Source: Candidatus Falkowiibacteriota bacterium (lineage in GTDB: Bacteria > Patescibacteria > ABY1 > BM507 > UBA12075). Taken from it: 12,043 bases of DNA. Location of the stretch: assembly GCA_030636285.1 (NCBI GenBank), contig DAOVXE010000006.1:1-12043 (forward strand), in the 5' to 3' direction. The notes beneath the pieces are model-generated. The model saw only the letters and a program-made list of their open reading frames with translations. It searched no databases and was not told the origin of the DNA. Position numbers and translations under genes: made by a program. Shown piece after piece: positions 6,139 to 12,043 of this stretch; position 1 is the stretch's first letter, and the number at the start of each line of letters is the position of its first letter.

Positions 6139-6885
6139 ATGAATACTTTTCCTAAAAATGAAATAAAAGAAGTTAATGAAATGTTGCATAAGCTATTGGG
6201 CAATAGATGGTCTAAGTTAAATATATACGGGAAAGAAATAATGTTTCCTGGGGAAGGTTTTTTGGGCAGGCAAGTAAACGATAACAGCATCAAATCGTTT
6301 GAAAAAAAAGAAACATTGGTTTTGTTAAAGAAATGTTCTGATAGTTGTTATTTAGATATTTATAGATTTTTAAGTTTTTATTATCCTCGCTGGATAGCAT
6401 ACAACGTAATAAAAGAAAGTGATGATCATTATGCAGAATATTCTGCTAATAACGAATTACTCATTGCTTTAACTTCAATAATCGATAGAATAGCTAATAA
6501 AATATATAAAAAAAGTTCTATAGATAAACAAACGAATATTTTAAAAGGAAATAATTACGTGGGCTCGACAAAGAAATTTGTATATTTTATAGATAATAAT
6601 TTGGATAAAGATGATACTCAAAAAATATTTAAGGGTGCAAAAATATATAAAAAGAAAGAAAAGGGAAGTATTTCTAGTTTAAAAGAGTTTGCTAAGTATA
6701 TATATAAAATAAGAAGTCTGATAGTCCATGAGGCAGAATTAGGTGGTATTTATCCATATAATGTAAGCTTTGATTTTGATGGCAATAAAATAGATAATAT
6801 GACTTTCATGTTAACACCAAATGTGTTTCGTAAATTGTTATGGAAAGCAATATTTAATCATTTGGAGTTGAAAATAATATTTTAA
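6139..6885 (+). CDS. HEPN-like domain protein, possible RNase
   Basis: This 248-residue soluble, lysine-rich protein is mostly helical. Near the C-terminus the sequence YKIRSLIVHEAELGG contains Arg192-x4-His197, the R-x4-6-H signature of HEPN domains, in the usual helix context (Y-x-x-R-S/N-x-(I/L)-V-H-x-x). A long helical segment precedes it (about 120-190, with SISSLKEFAKYIYKI). HEPN proteins with this pair are commonly metal-independent RNases in toxin-antitoxin, abortive-infection and CRISPR-associated systems; others only bind RNA or nucleotides. The N-terminal 110 residues are not recognised (YGKEIMFPGEGFLGRQ and FLSFYYPRWIAYNVI stand out). The motif is seen; HEPN membership is likely; nuclease activity is inferred. 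It follows the 70-residue gene by 10 bp. The codon and base use is strongly AT-rich, consistent with transfer. Confidence 0.65.
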   Translation: MNTFPKNEIKEVNEMLHKLLGNRWSKLNIYGKEIMFPGEGFLGRQVNDNSIKSFEKKETLVLLKKCSDSCYLDIYRFLSFYYPRWIAYNVIKESDDHYAEYSANNELLIALTSIIDRIANKIYKKSSIDKQTNILKGNNYVGSTKKFVYFIDNNLDKDDTQKIFKGAKIYKKKEKGSISSLKEFAKYIYKIRSLIVHEAELGGIYPYNVSFDFDGNKIDNMTFMLTPNVFRKLLWKAIFNHLELKIIF

Positions 6886-6960
6886 CTTTTTATGTGTTAA
6901 GTTTAAAATAAATGATAAAAACAACAATATTATAAATAGAAAAATTTTAAAAAATAAAAT

Positions 6961-7470
6961 ATGTCACGAAGAAAAAAATATTATAAAGATGATTTGACGG
7001 GTTCGTTATTGGCTCTATTGTTATTACCTATTATTGGGCTGTATCTAAAGTTTAAATTTTTTTTTGAGAGTTACGGCTATTGGGTAATGGGTGGATTAAT
7101 TATTGTGGTCGTGTTGTGGTTTACGTTTTTTTATCATGGTTATGTGTTTAGTCGCCATAGCAAGGCGACTTGGTATGCCTTGAAATTGAATAAAGCCTTA
7201 GAGCGAAGAGGAGTTATTGCCAAACTTGAATATTCTGACGGGCACAAGCATATTGATATTTTTATTTCTGATGCTCGGATTGCGATTGAGGTTGACGGGA
7301 TACAGCATTATGTTAATGCCAGGCAAATTGAAAGTGATTTTGACCGCAAACGCGGATCATTTAAAAAAGGGGTTGATACAATTCATATACCGAATATATT
7401 AGTCAGATCTAATTGTCGACGGATTGCTCGGGCAGTTGCGGAGGTGGTTAAGAAACGTGAGAACGGATAA
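6961..7470 (+). CDS. Membrane-anchored PD-(D/E)XK-like nuclease (DUF559/Vsr-like fold)
   Basis: The 169-residue product has a basic N-terminus (SRRKKYYKDD) and two hydrophobic helices at about residues 13-35 and 41-58. A cytoplasmic-type domain of about 100 residues follows. That domain carries Asp99 in HIDIFIS, an 11-residue step, then Glu110 in IAIEVDGIQHY with Asp112, Gly113, Gln115 and His116. This matches the D...E-V-D-G-x-x-H core of DUF559-like and Vsr-like members of the restriction-endonuclease fold. A basic stretch (DFDRKRGSFKKG) and a final beta strand and helix (TIHIPNILV, IARAVAEVVKK) complete the fold. Fusion of such a domain to two membrane helices is unusual. The first 60 residues have few charges and the topology places both termini inside. 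It lies 75 bp after the HEPN-like gene with an AT-only leader and no ribosome site. DNA cleavage is inferred, not shown. Confidence 0.7.
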   Translation: MSRRKKYYKDDLTGSLLALLLLPIIGLYLKFKFFFESYGYWVMGGLIIVVVLWFTFFYHGYVFSRHSKATWYALKLNKALERRGVIAKLEYSDGHKHIDIFISDARIAIEVDGIQHYVNARQIESDFDRKRGSFKKGVDTIHIPNILVRSNCRRIARAVAEVVKKRENG

Positions 7471-7533
7471 TATAGTTTGCGCAACCCACCCTAGGAATTA
7501 TTGGAAAGTTTTAAAAAATAGGCTAAAACAAAA

Positions 7534-7553
7534 GTGTACACCTGGGTGTACAC
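7534..7553. promoter_or_regulatory. Perfect 20-bp palindrome, candidate operator or recombination site
   Basis: Arms GTGTACACC and GGTGTACAC are exact inverted repeats around a TG centre. Because GTGTACAC is itself a palindrome, the same bases also read as two direct copies of GTGTACACCT spaced by GG (7534-7555). It lies 54 bp upstream of the lipoprotein start, inside the 137-bp gap after the nuclease-like gene. No T run follows, so it is not a terminator. Confidence 0.6.
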
Positions 7554-7607
7554 CTCTCACCTATGCCAAGGCTTTGATGGATAAAATATTATTAAATAAA
7601 AAAATAT

Positions 7608-8261
7608 ATGCAAACCAAAAAAACAACAATTCTAATTTTAATCATTACTGTTTCAGTCATTGTTTCCGGGTGCGTGAAACAGCCGGTAGTTAATCAAAGC
7701 CAGAATGAAAATCAAGGAGATAATCAAATATCTACTTCAACGAAGGAAGAAAAAAACAATGAAGTTTTAAAATTAACTGGCCAAGATGAGAATAATTGGA
7801 ATATTTACAAAAGTGAAAAGTATGCATTTGAGATTGAAACACCAGAAAAATGCAAATTTATTAATACAAAAACATATAACAAGGGCGTTTCTTATTATTT
7901 TTATTTTGACTGTTTTGTCATTGAAATAGTTAAAAATTATTATTCAAAAAAAAGCCTACAAAACAAAAATGAGTTATTTCAATTACTTTGCGATTCCCCT
8001 TATATAGATAATATGGACGCATGTATAAGTGGTCGTGAGATTGACATAAAACAAGTTGAGATCAAAAAAATAAACAATAAAAATATTATAAAAACAATAG
8101 AAGCAGCTGGGCTAGGTAGTGAAGTAGATATGAAATATTATTTATTATCAGATGATTATTGGTTTTCATTAAGTGTTGGGGCTGAAAATATTGATGATTT
8201 AGACACACAAACAAAAAACGATTTATTAGATATAGTAACAACCTTTAAATTTGTAAACTAA
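7608..8261 (+). CDS. Lipoprotein of unknown function
   Basis: This 217-residue exported lipoprotein has a basic start (MQTKKTT), a hydrophobic core and the lipobox VSGC at residues 19-22, so Cys22 should be the lipid anchor. Residues 23-60 form a low-complexity Asn/Gln/Ser/Glu linker. The rest is one globular alpha/beta domain opening with WNIYKSEKYAFEIETPEKC. This Y-x-S-x-x-Y-x-F-x-(I/V)-x-x-P entry resembles PsbP-like or DUF-type lipoprotein domains that are common in Parcubacteria. The domain ends in a helix with LLDIVTTFKF, again typical of that fold. The role is unknown. The palindrome at 7534-7553 may control it. The gene is AT-rich like its upstream neighbours and has no Shine-Dalgarno site before ATG 7608. 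A likely terminator follows directly. Confidence 0.8.
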   Translation: MQTKKTTILILIITVSVIVSGCVKQPVVNQSQNENQGDNQISTSTKEEKNNEVLKLTGQDENNWNIYKSEKYAFEIETPEKCKFINTKTYNKGVSYYFYFDCFVIEIVKNYYSKKSLQNKNELFQLLCDSPYIDNMDACISGREIDIKQVEIKKINNKNIIKTIEAAGLGSEVDMKYYLLSDDYWFSLSVGAENIDDLDTQTKNDLLDIVTTFKFVN

Positions 8262-8262
8262 G

Positions 8263-8290
8263 AATATTATTTCAGGAAATATAATATTTT
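8263..8290 (+). terminator. AT-rich terminator after the 7608 lipoprotein
   Basis: It begins one base after the stop codon. AATATTATTT and its complement AAATATAATATT (with a 2-base bulge) form a stem of about 10 bp around a CAGG-type loop. TTTT follows. Confidence 0.55.
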
Positions 8291-8304
8291 ATTGTGTTTC
8301 CCTA

Positions 8305-8321
8305 AGAGTAATTTTTACTCT
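8305..8321. other. Short perfect hairpin
   Basis: AGAGTAA and TTACTCT are perfect 7-base arms with a TTT loop. It is followed by A residues on the plus strand, so it is not a plus-strand terminator. It could be part of the leader of the 8410 gene. Confidence 0.4.
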
Positions 8322-8335
8322 AAAAAATAAATAAA

Positions 8336-8374
8336 AAGGAGGTGAGAAAAATTCGTTCTTTACAATTCAACTAA
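8336..8374 (+). promoter_or_regulatory. Orphan full-length Shine-Dalgarno sequence with short leader frame
   Basis: AAGGAGGTGA (8336-8345) is complementary to ten bases of the canonical 16S rRNA 3' end. No ATG follows at a usable distance. The frame GTG(8342)-AGA-AAA-ATT(8351)-CGT... ends at TAA 8372-8374, so an ATT start at 8351 would be 5-8 bases from the site and encode an 8-codon peptide including the stop. It lies 65 bp upstream of the true start at 8410. Confidence 0.4.
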
Positions 8375-8395
8375 CCTTAATCAGAAATTCGGAAA

Positions 8396-8400
8396 AGGAG
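8396..8400 (+). promoter_or_regulatory. Ribosome binding site of the secreted C39-like protein
   Basis: AGGAG ends 9 bp before ATG 8410, which decides the start. The ATG at 8405 is out of frame and stops after two codons. Confidence 0.75.
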
Positions 8401-8409
8401 ACGAATGAA

Positions 8410-10890
8410 ATGAAAAAATTACCAATTATAGTTTTAGGCATTTTTTTGGCTTTAGTGTGTTATGTGGATAGCTCCCATGCCTATGAAGTAAGCCTGCCTG
8501 GCGTTCAGTGGATATCACAACTTGACACAGCAAACGGAATGGGTACTGATTGGACCAGCACAATGAATTGCGGTCCAACTTCATTGGTAATGACAGCGTC
8601 ATATTTAAGGAGTTTTACTCCGACAACTCAAATTGTTAAAGATTTAGATGACTGGTTGTATGAAAATGAATTAATTCCAGCTATAAATAACTACAATTTG
8701 ACGCACCCTAATGGTACTAGCCAAGGTGACTTACGGGCTGCTTCTGCTTATTATTTTGGTTTATGGAATACAGAGTATCACAACACTTCAGTTTTAAGCA
8801 GTGACGCTCAGTTAGATTTGATGCATAATTCATTGAACCAGGGATACCCAGTAATTATTGGCGTGAGAACCAATATGAGTATAACTGGGGCACTACATTG
8901 GATGGTTGCTATTGGTTTAAGGGATAATGATAACGACGGGGATTATGACGATGTTTATGTGAATGACCCAGGCAAAAGTCCAACAAACAGTTTAAGAAGG
9001 ACGTGGTATCCAATCTCCCAATTCAAAAATGTTTTTACTGGAGCGGTTTATTTCTATAACAACAACCAAGCCGGAGAATACAACGATCCATACGGCTGGC
9101 ATAACGAGGAATATTATGCCAACGGCAGTACTTCAAAAATGCCGGCGGAACCCTCACAGCCATTTGTAGATTATTATCTTAACAACGGTACGGAAACCTT
9201 AAAAGGCCCTGATTTTTTTGGATATCCCACGGATACTGTTCATCAGTATTATTATAGTGGTCTCTGGGTGCAAAATTATTCCAATGGCTATCTTTTTATA
9301 CTGAATCAACATATCTATAATATAACACGGAATTATATGGGAGTTGCGCTTTCTGTGCATGGACATATGAGAGATTACTGGCAATGGTATTATATGAATT
9401 TAAAAGCGCCGGTTACCAATGAATATTTTTATCCAGAAGGCACAACCGATTATGTGGTGCAGTGGTTTGAACCAACTGACAATCATTATATTGCCGTGGT
9501 TTATGATAACAGGGAAGAAGTAGGAGGAACATTTGCCCAATACGAACAAAATGACGCAGGTTGCCCTCTTTATGAGCAGAGATATTTTGATCAAGCGCGA
9601 GAATTAAACTGCGGTTATAAATCAGACGGTTACGGAATGGGCGGTGGCGGCCCCATGATCACTGACCCGGCCAATCTGACAGCAAGCGCGTTGTCAGATA
9701 CAAGCATTAGCCTGGTAATGAGTTTACCGGAGAACGCTGGCGATTATGACCAAACTGTTGTTATCCGTGATGGCAATATTTTGTCAACGCATAATACAGT
9801 ATCCAATAATCTGATAGTATCCGGCCTGTCTGCCGGAGAGAATTATTGTTTTCGAGTAAGATTGCAGAATTCCAGTTCGGGTCTGCAATCAGAAGTGTCT
9901 AATGAGGCCTGCGCTACGACTGATTCAAGTCCGCCCCCTCCGCCACCACCGGATTACACGGTAGAGGAAGCAGTGATGTGCGAGAATGTGGAAGCAAGCG
10001 CGCCGTATAATTACATTGATCCGAATTACACCTATGCCAAATCACCGGGCGTGTATGCTTATACCTGGATGCGCGTATTCAGCACTAATCCGAATTTGAG
10101 TTTTGAATGGAAGCTGTATTATCATCCGGACAATCTTCGTATTTGGGATGCCAGCAAAAGCGCGAATCAACCTGTGTATTTAGTAGGCAGTGGTTCATAT
10201 TATAACTCTACTGCCCAGGAGTATATAGTTTGGCATTATCCGGACTCTACAAATTCTTTGCCATCATATTTCGGACAGTATCGGGTAGAGCTTTGGATTA
10301 ACGGCGTTAAAGCCAAGATCATATATTTTAATCTGATTTTGGAAACGCCGCTCAAGCCCGGTTTAAGCAACAATCCGACCGCGGAAGAAGTTAATCTTGT
10401 TTGTTTTCTGGTTCCCGGAGGGGCCATACACGAGTTGTATCGGGATGATGATTACATTGGTGATTTTAATGGAGTTTATTTTACCGACACCAATGTCGTA
10501 CCCGGCGCAACCCATGAATATCGGGTAATGGCGGTTTCGGCTGATGGCTTTCGCTCACAGCCTTCTGAAGCGCGGGAAGTAGTTATTCCGTCTGACGTTG
10601 AACCTCCTGTCTTAGGAGCTGATTTTATTGCCGACGTGGTAAGCGGTGAAACGTCGCTTACGGTCAATTTTATTGACCTTTCGGTGGGTGAGTTTGACTC
10701 CTGGGATTGGGATTTTGGTGATAGGTATAGGAGCACTGAGCCTAACCCAACCCACATATTTGTTCGCTCCGGGACTTATACTGTTTCACTTACTGTTAGC
10801 GGACCGGACGGGACATATACTGTAACTAAAGAAGATTATATTACGGTTTCTTACATAACCCGACCACCTCGGCCACCTCGGTTACGGTAG
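8410..10890 (+). CDS. Secreted C39-like papain-fold protein with FnIII-like and PKD modules
   Basis: This 826-residue exported protein has a signal peptide at residues 1-24, with a likely cut after SHA24. Residues 30-215 form a C39-like peptidase domain: Cys54 in MNCGPTSLVM, His163 in ALHWMVAIG and Asp186 in YVNDPG give the expected Cys/His/Asp set. An acidic DNDNDGDYDD loop (172-181) between His and Asp looks like a calcium-binding insertion. Residues 240-415 are Trp/Tyr-rich with G-x-P-type repeats (GPDFFGYPTD, NEYFYPEGTTD), weakly LGFP-like. They are followed by an FnIII-like module (about 419-505), a seven-proline linker (508-514), an unrecognised beta domain (517-645), a second FnIII-like module (650-732) and a PKD domain (735-813) with WDWDFGD from 765. 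There is no LPXTG or C-terminal helix, so it is probably secreted or held non-covalently. Protease activity is inferred. Base composition is closer to the pilus genes than to the upstream AT-rich block. Confidence 0.88.
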   Translation: MKKLPIIVLGIFLALVCYVDSSHAYEVSLPGVQWISQLDTANGMGTDWTSTMNCGPTSLVMTASYLRSFTPTTQIVKDLDDWLYENELIPAINNYNLTHPNGTSQGDLRAASAYYFGLWNTEYHNTSVLSSDAQLDLMHNSLNQGYPVIIGVRTNMSITGALHWMVAIGLRDNDNDGDYDDVYVNDPGKSPTNSLRRTWYPISQFKNVFTGAVYFYNNNQAGEYNDPYGWHNEEYYANGSTSKMPAEPSQPFVDYYLNNGTETLKGPDFFGYPTDTVHQYYYSGLWVQNYSNGYLFILNQHIYNITRNYMGVALSVHGHMRDYWQWYYMNLKAPVTNEYFYPEGTTDYVVQWFEPTDNHYIAVVYDNREEVGGTFAQYEQNDAGCPLYEQRYFDQARELNCGYKSDGYGMGGGGPMITDPANLTASALSDTSISLVMSLPENAGDYDQTVVIRDGNILSTHNTVSNNLIVSGLSAGENYCFRVRLQNSSSGLQSEVSNEACATTDSSPPPPPPPDYTVEEAVMCENVEASAPYNYIDPNYTYAKSPGVYAYTWMRVFSTNPNLSFEWKLYYHPDNLRIWDASKSANQPVYLVGSGSYYNSTAQEYIVWHYPDSTNSLPSYFGQYRVELWINGVKAKIIYFNLILETPLKPGLSNNPTAEEVNLVCFLVPGGAIHELYRDDDYIGDFNGVYFTDTNVVPGATHEYRVMAVSADGFRSQPSEAREVVIPSDVEPPVLGADFIADVVSGETSLTVNFIDLSVGEFDSWDWDFGDRYRSTEPNPTHIFVRSGTYTVSLTVSGPDGTYTVTKEDYITVSYITRPPRPPRLR

Positions 10891-10922
10891 TTAATCCTTT
10901 ATTATTTATAAAATACGGACAA

Positions 10923-10936
10923 TGCCGAATTCGGCA
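10923..10936. promoter_or_regulatory. 14-bp perfect palindrome
   Basis: TGCCGAATTCGGCA is exactly self-complementary and lies 33 bp after the stop of the secreted protein. No T run follows. It may be a protein-binding site, or a hairpin that shields the mRNA 3' end before the true terminator at 10977. Confidence 0.45.
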
Positions 10937-10976
10937 ACGTAATTGTTTATTAAAAATTAATCAACTTATATTACAG

Positions 10977-11015
10977 AAGGTCTTATCTTGGAGGAGATAA
11001 GGCCTTATTTTTTTT
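10977..11015 (+). terminator. Strong rho-independent terminator
   Basis: Arms AAGGTCTTATCT (10977-10988) and AGATAAGGCCTT (10995-11006) pair over 12 bases with one G-U pair. The loop is 6 bases and eight T follow (11008-11015). It ends the transcript of the secreted C39-like gene. Confidence 0.9.
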
Positions 11016-11069
11016 ATTGGAACCGATTTAGGGTTATCATATCATTATTGCATTGGACAAGACTTTGGT

Positions 11070-11097
11070 TTGACACTAAAGCCAGGTTTGATATAAT
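11070..11097 (+). promoter_or_regulatory. Near-consensus sigma-70 promoter
   Basis: TTGACA (11070-11075) and TATAAT (11092-11097) are both exact consensus, with a 16-bp spacer. The predicted start near 11104 leaves a leader of about 50 nt before ATG 11155. Confidence 0.85.
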
Positions 11098-11154
11098 ATT
11101 ATAGAACTTGGGCGGTACTGTCGTCTATTTTTTATTAGTAACCAATTTATATCT

Positions 11155-12043
11155 ATGTCACAAAACACTTATTTAAACATTCTAAAGTACGGCTGTTACG
11201 CTTCTTTGATTATAGTATTTTTCGTATTTAAGAATTTATTATTCCCTTTTATTACTTCCAAACAGATCACATTTAATATCCTGATGGAAGTTTTATTTAT
11301 TCTTTGGGTTGCCTTTATAATCAAATACCCGGAATATAGGCCGAAAAAACACTATGTCTGGTTTGGACTCTGCGCTTTTTTCTTTGTAATGATACTCTCC
11401 AGCATTACCGGCGTTGATTTTAATCTCTCTTTCTGGGGCGATGTGGAGCGGATGCTCGGTGTTTTTCATATTCTTCACTTTCTGATTTTTTACTTTATAA
11501 TTATAACGGTGATGCGCACAAAGACGGACTGGAAGATATTTTTTATAATTTCCACTGTATTCGCGGTTTTTGTTTCTCTCAATGCCGCTAACCCCAATAA
11601 CACGCATAATTACGCGACCATTGGAAATTCGGCCTATGTCAGCGGTTATTTACTGATGAATATGTTCTTTGCTTTGATTTTATTTTTTCGCGAACCAAAC
11701 AAAGTCTTGCGCTGGATATATATTTTGCCTTTGCTTTTAATACTGCCGGGCTTTAAGGCCGCTAATACGTCCGGCGCCTGGGTGGGTCTGGGCGCGAGCA
11801 TCGTGGTCTTGACTTTCCTCTACGGCGTGCTTTCAAAAAATAAAAAAATAAAGATAGCGACTTTAACGGTTTTTATTTTGGCAACTTCGCTTTTCAGCTA
11901 TACTTTTATCATTAACAGGGATAATGTTTTTACTCAGAACAGTGCTTTTGTCAAAAATTTGGTCAGGGAAATTAATGTAGATAAAAATACTTTCCAGACC
12001 CGTCTGGTTTCCTGGAGGGCGGCGATAAAAGATTTTTCCAACC
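11155..12043 (+). CDS. O-antigen-ligase-like polytopic membrane protein (3' end outside window)
   Basis: The frame from ATG 11155 stays open to the right edge (296 codons). The product is strongly hydrophobic, with about seven or eight visible membrane helices (for example SLIIVFFVFKNLLF, ILMEVLFILWVAFII, FHILHFLIFYFIIITV, FFALILFF, WIYILPLLLILPGF, ASIVVLTFLYGVL). Family-like signatures of the O-antigen ligase/Wzy_C superfamily are present: SFWGDVERMLGVFHILHF, GNSAYVSGYLLMN, NTSGAWVGLGASIVV, and TFQTRLVSWRAAIKDF at the start of the outer loop where catalytic residues usually sit. Such proteins join undecaprenyl-linked glycans to lipid or protein, or polymerise them. Which of these applies here cannot be decided. 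In a CPR-like cell the product probably acts in surface polysaccharide or protein glycosylation. Expression comes from the strong promoter at 11070. No Shine-Dalgarno site precedes the start. Confidence 0.85.
   Translation, partial: MSQNTYLNILKYGCYASLIIVFFVFKNLLFPFITSKQITFNILMEVLFILWVAFIIKYPEYRPKKHYVWFGLCAFFFVMILSSITGVDFNLSFWGDVERMLGVFHILHFLIFYFIIITVMRTKTDWKIFFIISTVFAVFVSLNAANPNNTHNYATIGNSAYVSGYLLMNMFFALILFFREPNKVLRWIYILPLLLILPGFKAANTSGAWVGLGASIVVLTFLYGVLSKNKKIKIATLTVFILATSLFSYTFIINRDNVFTQNSAFVKNLVREINVDKNTFQTRLVSWRAAIKDFSN

Noticed and set aside
7424..7693. 89-residue plus-strand frame bridging the nuclease-like and lipoprotein genes
   Set aside because: It overlaps the ends of two better supported genes in another frame. 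Its middle part is simply the translation of the GTGTACACC palindrome and AT-rich spacer.
10476..10757. 93-residue minus-strand frame within the secreted protein gene
   Set aside because: It is antisense to the FnIII/PKD region, whose motifs (WDWDFGD) are clear on the plus strand.
11293..11607. 104-residue minus-strand frame
   Set aside because: It lies fully inside the O-antigen-ligase-like coding frame and encodes a low-complexity charged product; it is a shadow.

Overview
The window looks like a piece of a small bacterial chromosome from an uncultivated lineage, most plausibly the Candidate Phyla Radiation (Patescibacteria, Parcubacteria-like). This is an inference from four things: a compact type IV pilus cluster, many short AT-rich orphan genes, frequent lack of Shine-Dalgarno sequences, and an O-antigen-ligase-like membrane protein next to large secreted multidomain proteins. 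No rRNA, tRNA or marker gene in the window fixes the taxonomy.

Layout. (1) Positions 1-3761, minus strand: a type IV pilus operon read pilB (assembly ATPase), pilC (inner-membrane platform), then a large minor prepilin that runs off the left edge. Gaps are 2-16 bp. (2) Positions 3762-4364: a 600-bp divergent intergenic region with a surprising amount of structure. It holds the pilB promoter candidate, two near-identical 56-57 bp direct repeats, a long hairpin, and a complete-looking minus-strand small-RNA unit (promoter, 5' hairpin, terminator). (3) Positions 4365-4766, plus strand: a small lipoprotein with a DUF3761-like C-terminus. (4) Positions 4831-8261, plus strand: a visibly AT-richer run of six small genes with poor or no Shine-Dalgarno sites. 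They are a membrane-anchored exported protein, a small protein of an uncharacterised YG..L / PGG.YF.LA family, a 70-residue orphan, a protein with a HEPN-type R-x4-H motif, a two-helix membrane protein with a PD-(D/E)XK-like nuclease domain, and a lipoprotein preceded by a perfect palindrome. (5) Positions 8410-10890, plus strand: an 826-residue secreted C39-like papain-fold protein with FnIII-like and PKD modules, ending at a strong terminator. (6) Positions 11155-12043, plus strand: the start of an O-antigen-ligase-like polytopic membrane protein behind a near-consensus sigma-70 promoter, running off the right edge.

How they work together. The left part and the secreted or lipid-anchored proteins point to cell-surface functions: pili, adhesion or peptide processing, and surface glycan assembly. 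The AT-rich block between them looks like acquired accessory DNA. Its HEPN and nuclease-like members make a defence or toxin role the most interesting hypothesis, but nothing in the sequence proves that these genes form one system.
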